DNA from: Trichosporon coremiiforme
Lineage: Eukaryota; Basidiomycota; Tremellomycetes; Trichosporonales; Trichosporonaceae
Length of the DNA: 64,000 bases
Assembly: GCA_039545355.1 (NCBI GenBank)
Contig: BCJJ01000012.1
Location: 1,404,192 to 1,468,191 of the forward strand
Reading direction: 5' to 3'
A program made the position numbers and the translations under genes. The first letter of the stretch is position 1. Each line of letters begins with the position of its first letter. This document shows positions 56,374 through 64,000 of this stretch, one piece after another. The notes under the pieces are model-generated. The model was given only the letters and a program-made list of their open reading frames with translations, was not told the DNA's origin and did no database searches.

Positions 56374-57394
56374 AGTATTAACCGTTCAGACAACGGCTTC
56401 TGTTACTTTTTTTGGTATAGGTTCTATATACGTGCCTGGGAGGATCCTAGTGGGGCTCGAGTCGCGACTGGTTTGTATCGCGCGGTGGCCGGTGGTGGGA
56501 GCGAGGTGGTACGGCTGAAGCTGACCATGTCGTCTGGGTTCAAGGGGAACCGCCATTCATCGCGAATGAGGTCCTCGGGGGTTACACACTGCTCTCTCCG
56601 CTCACGTCCGGCCCCTACCTAGCACGTTCAGCTGTCTTTCGTTTGCCAGGTCTGACGCCAGGTCGTATCTGTACGAATTGTACGGCTATGAGATGGTGAC
56701 AGTTACACAGAACATCGTTTGCAGGACAGCTGCAGTGTAGGAGGCTGGTATGGGATCAGTTGATCAGCTGAAAAGGACCTCATTCGATAACAATGGAACT
56801 CCAGTAACACCACATGTGCCACACCGTCACAACTCGATGTGAGCTGATGTGGCCGCAGGCTGAGACGCTGGACATGGTTGCGATACTGCCAGCCAAACGG
56901 AGAACAGGTCAGCATACCAGTGCATCCCCTTGTCTTGTGGCAGTCTCGTCGACATAGCGGCTGTTACACTTCTGCGCGTCCGTCCAACCCAAGTCCGCCG
57001 GCGAGCTACGCTGCTCCTGCAAGTTCCAGTGATCCTTCACCGGCCCCAAAGAGGCCGGCACGCACCAACTGTGGATGTCCCTGCAAAGCTGAGAGCGCCA
57101 TGCACTGCGCCACACACATGCTGCCGACTAGCTCCACAAAGTGCCTCTACATCTAGCGCATCGCTCACGGTCCCAGCAACAAGACAGAGTTATAAGGCTC
57201 CACCATCTGCCATAACTCCATCAAGGCTACCACACGACCACCCCCCTCTTCTCTCTCGCTCAGCGGTGCTGGGCGCACATGCACGGACGGCTCAAGCCGT
57301 ATAAGAAGGACTGCTCACTTCCAAAGATACGGTGGAGATCAATCGATGTCCGCCCCGGGCGCACCTGTGCCTGCTGGGCCCTCAAATACTCGTA
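56374..57394. other. Spacer between the two tRNA genes
   Basis: About 1 kb with no gene or family signal found on either strand. Confidence 0.5.
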
Positions 57395-57489
57395 GGCGAG
57401 ATGGCCGAGCGGTCTAAGGCGCTGTGTTAAGGTGACTTCAAGTTATCCTCCGCAGTCTTCGGACGTGGGTTCGAATCCCACTCTCGTCA
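57395..57489 (+). tRNA. tRNA-Leu (anticodon AAG), 17-nt intron
   Basis: Plus strand, 95 nt in the gene and 78 nt mature. The acceptor GGCGAGA pairs with TCTCGTC (one G-T), discriminator A. The A-box region is TGGCCGAGCGGTCTAAGGC. The anticodon stem CTGTG/CGCAG has loop TT-AAG-G-C. The 17-nt intron (57433-57449) is after position 37. The class II variable arm TCTTCGGAC is rather short. The T-arm is GTGGG-TTCGAAT-CCCAC. Reads CTT leucine codons (and CTC if A34 is modified to inosine). Confidence 0.9.
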
Positions 57490-57519
57490 AGAGAGTATTC
57501 AGTTACTCCCTAGCCTCAC

Positions 57520-57524
57520 TTTTT
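57520..57524 (+). terminator. RNA polymerase III terminator of tRNA-Leu
   Basis: A T5 run 31 bases after the tRNA, followed by a second T-rich patch. Confidence 0.6.
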
Positions 57525-57659
57525 CTCTTTTGTGCTTGTTGCTTTTCGCCACAGGTTGAGTACTTTCATCAGGTCTCCTACAGACATGGGTTTAAGCCAA
57601 GGTATGATACAGCTGTGTACACGGGCACGGGAGGCACGGGCTCGGTGCAGCAACTCGTG

Positions 57660-59500
57660 CTACGCAGCGGTCTTGTCGCCCTTCTCCTTTAGCGCGGCCA
57701 AGATGCCGGGACGCAGGACGCGGCTGGAGTCAGCTCAGTCTGCCAGCGTACTCACGTCCAAGTATCGCGTGTCGTGTTCTTGGAACGCCCATTGATGCCC
57801 TCGGTGAAGCGTGGCGTCTCCTTCCCCACAGCAGCAAGGAAGAGCTCCTGAAGCGCAGCCCCATCCCACCCTTTACGACCCGTGGGCTTGGCCATGTAGT
57901 TCTTGGGCACGGGCTTGGGATCCTCGGCGAGATACTTGATGATGAAGGGCTCGGCGGTCTTCTGCCATGCGTCGAGGCACTGTTTCGCGTTACGGCCCGC
58001 CACGCCGGCCCCGAAACGCTCAGTGCGCACTTTGCTGTGGCCGCAGTTCGCCTTAATCGCTGCCCAGAACAGCGCTGTGCGGTCTTCGGGGGACCAGCGG
58101 CCGGCGTGGCGGCGCGAGGATGTGGAAGGCTTAGCGGTCTGGGTGGGTTTGACGATGGGCGGAGTGGAGGGCTCGGTGTCACCGGGCAAAGGCTCGGACT
58201 TGACGCGGCGCCCGGTCTTGTCGGGCTCAAGGTCCTCGAGTTTCGGCTTGACGTCGGCCTCAGCCTTGGCTTTGCACGCACGCTTGGAGGGCTTGCGGTC
58301 TTCCTCCTCGACAACAGGTTCCACTTCGTCACCGTCGAGCTGGGGCTTCTCCTCAGCCTTGACGCCGCGGCGGTGACGCTTGCCGGGCTTGACGCTTTCA
58401 TTCTCGCCCACGACCGCCTTAATGTTGTCGGGGTCATGCTGGGACTTGTCCTTGTTCTTGGACTTACGCGAGCGCTTGACGGGTTTGGTGTCCGTGTCAG
58501 AGGGAGCGGGCGTGACCTTGGCGCCCTCATCCTGATCCTCATTATCAGGCTCCGCCTTGTCGGTCGTCGACTTGCGCTTGCGGGGTGCGCGTTTGCGCGG
58601 CTGCGGGGAGGGCTCCGTGTCCTTTGCCTCGGGAAATGGCTCCTTCCCCTGGTCGTCATCGTTCGTCTTGGGCTTGCGCTTGACAGCTTTGCCTCGGCCG
58701 CGTCCACTGCGTCTCGTGACCTTCTTCTCCGGTTTCGTGCATTCCTCGGCGGGCTGCTCGGAGAGCTCGGGCTCTGCGGGCTCATCGGGATCCTCTGTCT
58801 CCGCGGGCTGGGGCCTGATGTAGTCGCTAGTCTTGAGACCACGGTGGCGCTTCTTCGCCTTCTTCCCCGGCTCGTCATGTTGTCCCTCTTCGGCATCTTC
58901 CGACTTCTTGGCCTGCTTGGGGGCGCCCGCGGGTTTCTGGGCTCGAGCGCAAGCGTTGCGGGTTCCGGTCCTGGTCGACGTGGACTCGTCGGCATCGGGG
59001 ACGTACTCCGAGCCAGTGTCGGATTCGCCACTGGCGTCTTCTTCCTCCTCATCTTCGTCATATTCTTCAGCATCCTCCTCGCCATGCTCATCGGCTCCGG
59101 CGTTAAGAATCTCCTCGCTAACCTCGCCTGTCCCACCAGGGTCACTCAAATCACTTGCGTTCTCGGCGCCTCCCTCGGCGTTGTCCATATCGCAGTCATC
59201 CTGAGCCTCCCCGCCGTCCTTGGCGGCTGTGGTGCCATTGGCGAGCTCGCCAGCGGCCGCAGTCAAGTCGATGGCGATGGGCCTACAGTCATCAACTGCG
59301 ACAGCTTCGTCTTCATGGGATTCAGCGAATCCAGCTGCAGAGTGCTTGGGAGTGTTGAAGAACGCTTCAATGTCGCTCTCAGTCACGAGCGGGCTGGCAG
59401 CGTTGTCGGGCTCGCCGGTGATGTCGATCACATCTGCCGCATTCATGCCACTCACGGAGAGGTCGATATTAAGCTCGGGGTCGTCAGCTGGTGTACTCAT
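57660..59500 (-). CDS. Double SANT/Myb-like nuclear protein with SUMO-interacting-like motifs
   Basis: Two exons, complement(join(57660..57723, 57756..59500)), 602 aa. The start was chosen at MSTPADDPE; an in-frame upstream ATG would add about 61 low-quality residues. The N-terminus has three short hydrophobic-acidic cores resembling SUMO-interacting motifs: LNIDLS (10-15), DVIDIT (23-28), IAIDLT (75-80). An acidic stretch (about 145-185) and a long Lys/Arg/Glu/Pro-rich region with several nuclear-localisation-like clusters follow, including VKAE and VKSE, which fit the sumoylation consensus. A SANT/Myb repeat lies at about 467-517 (RWSPEDRTALFWAAIK ... RNAKQCLDAWQ). A second Myb-like repeat at about 545-595 (GWDGAALQELFLAAVG ... 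GRSKNTTRDTW + TRVLRPGILAAL) is completed only by splicing the 32-nt intron 57724-57755. Probably DNA- or chromatin-binding; family not identified. Confidence 0.75.
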
Positions 59501-60445
59501 GCCGGTGGCGACGTCAGTGTGGTTAGAGGAGATAGAAGACGAACTGTGGGAAAGAATGCGAGAACGACGACGAAAGGACCTCTCAGCGCCCGGGGCGAGA
59601 TGTGTCCGCACGAGGACAGCCAAAGGAGGGCGACACCATGCACACAGTCGGCGACAAGAGGTGACTGGACGACACTTCCGCACCTGACCTGCTCTCTGCG
59701 CCCCGGGGTTGTGCTCATGTTAGCGATGGATAGAAGATGAGGGAGGCAGTGAAGTCGTGGGTAATGCAAGTTGGGCCAGTTGCAGGTGGATACTGGCCGG
59801 TCTATCTGCTCCTGACCAAGTTAGGCCGATTACACAACGAGCGCGCGGCTTGTCTACGCCGATAGCCGCAGCCACCGGGCCCGCAAGCTACACTAGCATC
59901 GCAGCGGGAAGTCGTCCGACTATTGTTCAGCGGTGAGTCATCGAGGGCGCGAGGAATTGAGTGATGCGAGGAATGGAGAGCGCGTCGGTCGTCGGAAATC
60001 GACCATGACGCGCAGACTGCGCGGTCGAGTGAGCCGGTGCGCCTCGTGTTGACAAGGTTTGCCACCCAGGCACGGAAGACAGGGTGCAAGCGGAATCTTC
60101 CCGGCCAAGAACAGCTGGCTGGCCTGCATGGCCTGCATGGCCTGGCTGCTCAGGGCGTAGAGGTGCTTGCGTCAGGCCGGCCAAGCGGCTCGCCAGTGCA
60201 GCAGTAGTGCGCACCAGATGCACCAGAAACACGCGCTGCGCTTAAGCTCCATCAACAACAATCAACATTAAACACTCACATCGCACTCCGTCACAAACAT
60301 CCTTTTCCCTTTGTCACCACTTTCAGCTTGTCACCTCCCACCCTTTGTCACCTTCACCACCTCCGACCTTTGTACGCACTTCCGGCACGTCTATAATACC
60401 CTCTCGCCAATCGACCAGGCGGCCACCCCGCGCCCCGTCTTCACC
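59501..60445. promoter_or_regulatory. Bidirectional promoter region, SANT protein and coiled-coil protein
   Basis: A 945-base spacer between divergent start codons. It includes a small tandem repeat (60121-60147), and the last 150 bases are CT-rich. No gene seen. Confidence 0.45.
60121..60147. repeat. Short tandem repeat, 9-nt unit x3
   Basis: GGCCTGCAT twice, then GGCCTGGCT, in the divergent promoter region. Confidence 0.65.
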
Positions 60446-62952
60446 ATGTCGAGCCGGCAGAGCGATGCTGGGTCCGACAGGTCGCAGCCGCCTCCGACCC
60501 TGTCCACTCATGAAGAATTCGAGCACCTCGCCGACGATCTGCTCGAGAAACACGGCCACGACGTCGTCAAGCTAAGCGAGCTCCCAGACTGTGAGTTCTG
60601 CACATCGGGCGAACTTTGTTGTGGCTGCCGCAGGGTGCGGCCCGTGCACAATTCGTGTGGTGTCCAGCCTCCCGATGATCACCACACCCCGTTTGCTGAC
60701 TTACCCGCAGTGCTCGAGCAGTGCAAAGATCACGAATTCTTCAGTGCCGATGTGATCGAGAACATCCGAGTGACCTGCTTAAGCCTTGTTGACAAGGGGC
60801 AGGACCCAGAGCTTGCGCATCCCGAGCTCGTGAACCTCATGTCGTGAGTTGACGGCCTCGGCGGCGATCGGACATGACTGACCTCAGGCTACTCGCACAG
60901 GACCGTCCAAAGTCCGGGGCAACCTCACCGTCAGTGACATCGCCACCCTCGAACGGACGACAGAGCCACTCTAGAAGAGTGTCGGACCGCATCCGATCGC
61001 CCTCGGACTCATCTTCTTCGTCAGATGACGGCGATTACACCAGCCCTGGCGGACAGCATTCAAAGCTCAGCCAATCCACTTCATCGATCCCGCGACCTTT
61101 CCCTGGAGCCAACTATGCATTGCCCTCCGCCAAAGACAAGGTCGCGCCACTGCCTATTCGAAGCAAGTCCATCTCGGAGTCTTCCGCTCGCGATGACTCG
61201 CCTTTCTCAGCTCGGGCTCGAGCCGCAGAGAAATACAACAACATTGGATCTGCCGCCTTTGCCCGCCCCACCCCGCCGACGTCATGGCGACGCCAGAGCC
61301 GAGAGCTGAGCCGCGGCCCCGACGACATGCCGAAGAGCCCAGAGTCCGTTCGATCGGGCCCAAGCCGTAGTGCGAGCATCGCCAGCTCGATCGCCGCCAC
61401 CTCGCCGCCACCGAACATGGATAACCCTCAGTCCCCTGGTTCTCCCGCTCTCGACAGCACGTCGTATGTTGGCGGTTTCTTCACGTCCCCGACACAGAAA
61501 GGCAGAAGCAAGCTGCCGGACGATGCTCATGAGCCAGACGCCATGAACTTGAACGACCTGAACGAGATCGAGGACAAGCTGCGAGTACCGAACGGGGGCG
61601 ACCACGAGCGAGACCTGGCGCGCTTAGCGAAGCTGACTACGTCGTCGTCCAACTCGCTGCGAGACGAGGCCGCCACACTCAGGACCCAGCTTGAAGACGC
61701 CCAGCGCAAGCTCCGAGACACCGAGGCTGCGTTGCAGCGGCAGCTGGCAGATAGCGAGAGCATGGCGCATGAGGCGATGGAGATGTACGAGGGAGAGCAG
61801 GCGAAGCACAAGGAGACGCGGCGCGATGCCGAAAACATGCGCATTAAAAATGCCGCTCTGACCGCAGACCTGGCGGGGTTGGAGTCACAGATCGCTGGGC
61901 TCAGGTCGGCGCAGGAGACGTACGAGAACACGCTTTCCGGACTGCAGAAGCGGTATCAGGCGCAGCTAAAGGAGACGCAGGACCTGCGCGAGCTACTGGA
62001 CGAGAAGGAGGCTCTGATTGCGAACCACGATGCTGAGGAGCAGGAGTGGCGCGAACACGACGAACGGCGCGAGAAGGAGCAGAGCGCGCTCAGCCGTGAG
62101 AACCGACAGCTCAAGGAGGAGTTACTCGACGCTGCACGCAGCAAGGTGCAGCTCGACGTGCAGAAGACGGAGAACCTGACGCTCCGCGAGACCATCGACC
62201 GCCTCAAGGCCGACCTGTCCCACTCGATGAGTCCATCGAGCAAGGCACCGGCAGCCAAGCCAGACGACTCGACGATCTCGAAGAGCTTAGGGCTCGAGAT
62301 TCTGCGCGGTTTCGACACACCAGAGGCGGGCGAAATCTTGGAGGATCGCATCATCGAGACCACCATCACGCGCACCCTCATCCGCGCCGGCAACGAGGTC
62401 ATGCAGTCCCAGGTGCTGCCCGAGGGCACGGCGATCGCGATCGTGGACGAGAACGAGGTCAGCGACCGCGATGCTCTGGCTTCTCCGCTGTCCTCGCCGT
62501 CAACACCAAAGTTCACCTCGCTCCCGAGTCTGATAAGCGACGGCGGCGAGGATGCGCACCCGCCCTACGACGCGTTAGACAGCGACGACGACGACGACAG
62601 CGCGTACCTTGCGGCGGCGCGCGAGTCGGGTGTGCACTGCTCGGTGATGGAAGATGCGTACAAGGCGCGCAAGGCGAAGGGCGAGCTTCCTCCACCGAAG
62701 CGACGTTCCATGACCCTGTGCGGTGCCGAGTTCAACGCTCCCGGCGTGGCCTGCATAGTGACGTGGACCATGCTCGGGGTCGCCATCGGCGTGTCCGCGG
62801 GCAGCTTCCTCTATTCCGGAGCCGGCGGGGACGAGCTCGCGCGCTTCCACGCTTTCATCGGACGCGGCATGATCGGAGAGGGCATCATGCCCCACGCCCG
62901 CCAAGCTGTATGGGAAGGATATAAGCTTACTGGTAACCTAATCCCGACTTGA
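60446..62952 (+). CDS. Tail-anchored coiled-coil protein (uncharacterised)
   Basis: Three exons, join(60446..60590, 60711..60843, 60888..62952), 780 aa. Exons 1-2 encode a helical N-terminal module (EEFEHLADDLLEKHGHDVVK; DVIENIRVTCLSLVDKGQD; ELVNLMS). Residues about 100-230 are Ser/Pro-rich and basic. A long coiled coil spans about 245-445, with heptads such as LRTQLEDAQRKLRDTEAALQ. Then come a conserved-looking helical patch (LGLEILRGFDTPEAGEIL), an acidic patch DDDDD, and one transmembrane segment at about 714-736 (CIVTWTMLGVAIGVSAGSFL). The remaining 44 residues end in GNLIPT. This is the layout of nuclear-envelope, spindle-pole or organelle-tethering proteins. I do not recognise the family. 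Introns are 120 and 44 nt. Confidence 0.75.
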
Positions 62953-63919
62953 TGATTTATACGTATGATTTCACGACACGAACGATCCCCTCAGCGACAC
63001 CTCCCGTAGTAGCTAGCGCCACATCTCATGTCTTGTTTGTTGTCCTCCTGTTTCTTATACTCTTTTAACTGCTCTTTGGGGTGTGCCATGCAACGTATCT
63101 ACTCAGAACGTGTCAAGGCGCGATAAAGACAGCAGAAATCACTGGGAGATCTGGACCAGCCGCTGCGCCCGCACAGCGCTGAGCCTCGGCGGTCCAGTCA
63201 GCTACATCTCACATTGATTGTTCCCCAACGTCAGCGATGGAGATCGACTGCGGGGACCCAGGTCCAGGCACGAACATCGCAGCTGTCGGACATACACCAC
63301 GTGGGCAACGAGTGCCTGAACTATCGGTGATAACAATCCGCCACGTGGTCAGAATCGGCTGCAAACGAGTTTCTGGAAAAGCTCCCGTCGCACAGATTCG
63401 GGCAGGCAGCGTCTGGGAGCCAGTGTGGTGGTGGTGGTCATCCGTCGTTTGGACTACCGTTCGCTCTCTAATCCTCAAGAAAAAAAGTAGACGAGTGAGT
63501 AGCTACTCGCAGCGCAACGACGACGACGACGGACTCCTCGACAACCCTCAGCCGACTGCTTCGTGTACCCCATCGATTTCCGCGATCTCGAGACACTTGG
63601 CTGGCAAGATTTCAGCTCGGACGACGAAGATTTTGTCGAGATGGCAGACGGATTAGGTCGTCTTGTGAAGACTGCTTGGGACGCAGCGACGAGTTGCCAG
63701 ATTGACACGGCGTGGTGGACGAAGTCGTACAGGAGCTGTTTGAAGCCTGGGCTGCGTTGCGAGACCGTGGAGCTGGAGGATCAAGCTGGACTGTCAACAT
63801 GTCTCTCGACCGACGATCGATTGCGAGGGTGCACGAGCGATCAAAGGGAGGAATAGGACCGGAATCGTCGTCGTTGCTGCTGTTGAACGCTGAAGCGTAC
63901 AGCTTTGCTGACCTACAGG
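62953..63919. promoter_or_regulatory. Spacer with eL20 promoter and probable 5'UTR intron
   Basis: The 3'UTR of the coiled-coil gene, then the eL20 promoter. A consensus donor GTGAGT at 63495 and an acceptor CAG ending at 63918, preceded by GCTGAC, would define a 424-nt intron in the 5'UTR, with the ATG two bases into the next exon. Ribosomal-protein genes of tremellomycetes often carry such introns. The frame open across 63563-63856 has no ATG at its start and no recognised domain. Confidence 0.45.
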
Positions 63920-64000
63920 ATGGCTCGCTTCACTGAGTACTCCGTCGTTGGACGCAAGCTCCCCACCGAGGCGGACCCTGAGCCTAAGCTCTACCGCATG
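63920..64000 (+). CDS. RPL20: 60S ribosomal protein eL20 (L18a), 5' part only
   Basis: The first 27 codons are present before the window ends. [20 protein letters not shown] followed by EPKLYRM is the highly conserved N-terminus of eL20 (yeast Rpl20, mammalian RPL18A). The full protein should be about 170-180 aa. A cytosolic large-subunit protein. Confidence 0.93.
   Translation, partial: MARFTEYSVVGRKLPTEADPEPKLYRM

Noticed and set aside
59501..59683. N-terminal extension of the SANT protein to an upstream ATG
   Set aside because: The extra residues are Arg/Cys/Ser-rich and leader-like, whereas the ATG at 59500 starts directly before the acidic, SIM-bearing segment. Not fully excluded.
58037..59740. 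567-codon plus-strand open frame opposite the SANT gene
   Set aside because: A Leu/Gly-rich translation mirroring the charged repeats of the minus-strand gene; no start context and no domain.
63563..63856. 97-codon frame upstream of eL20 with coding-like composition
   Set aside because: It begins without ATG, has no recognised domain and lies inside the probable 5'UTR intron of eL20.
1..64000. CRISPR arrays, transposons, rDNA, telomere repeats, prophage-like elements
   Set aside because: Looked for on both strands by eye; no direct-repeat/spacer arrays, transposase or reverse-transcriptase motifs, rRNA cores or TTAGGG-type runs were seen.

Overview
The window reads as nuclear DNA of a GC-rich, intron-rich basidiomycete yeast, most likely a tremellomycete (Cryptococcus/Trichosporon side). 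The evidence is short spliceosomal introns (32-160 nt in most genes) with GTGAGT/GTAAGT donors and CTGAC/CTAAC branch sites, a stealth-family xylosylphosphotransferase of the capsule/glycan type, a DASH-ring subunit, a CFEM membrane protein and intron-containing tRNAs. There is no sign of bacterial operons, CRISPR, rDNA or telomeric repeat. The assignment rests on gene content and was not checked by phylogeny.

Layout. (a) 1-27.6 kb is an expanded, gene-poor block. It holds only a Pho85-type G1/S cyclin (15.6-16.6 kb), whose transcript seems to have a ~1.7 kb 5'UTR intron, and a ubiquitin-E2-variant gene (24.8-27.6 kb) broken into five small exons by introns of 204-990 nt. I found no coding sequence in 1-13.2 kb or 16.6-24.8 kb. 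(b) 27.9-31.8 kb is compact: GID/CTLH E3 ligase subunit Gid9/Fyv10, a UCH-type deubiquitinase with a 12-nt microexon, and DASH subunit Dad2. With the E2 variant this gives three ubiquitin-system genes in a row. (c) 31.8-35.5 kb is non-coding, then a single-exon stealth xylosylphosphotransferase (35.5-37.8 kb). (d) 38.9-44.7 kb holds a NIPA-type Mg transporter, Pwp1 (ribosome assembly) and Nca2 (mitochondrial). (e) 45.8-53.2 kb holds a CFEM membrane protein preceded by three dibasic-flanked peptide repeats, mitoribosomal uL23m, a tandem-BIR Bir1/survivin homologue with AT-hooks, a PPOX-family flavoprotein and an NmrA-like protein. (f) 53.2-57.5 kb is mostly non-coding, with tRNA-Thr(CGT) and tRNA-Leu(AAG), both containing introns. 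(g) 57.7-64 kb holds a SANT/Myb protein with SUMO-interacting-like motifs, a tail-anchored coiled-coil protein, and the first 27 codons of ribosomal protein eL20, cut off by the window end.

Exon structures were assembled by hand: donor and acceptor sites were chosen so that reading phase is kept and the protein matches its family across each junction. Total lengths divide by three in every complete model. No homology search could be run. Most genes are conserved housekeeping functions. The features most worth a second look are the repeat-peptide/CFEM fusion, the expanded 1-27 kb block with inflated introns, the UCH microexon, the SIM-rich double-Myb protein and the KASH-like tail-anchored protein.
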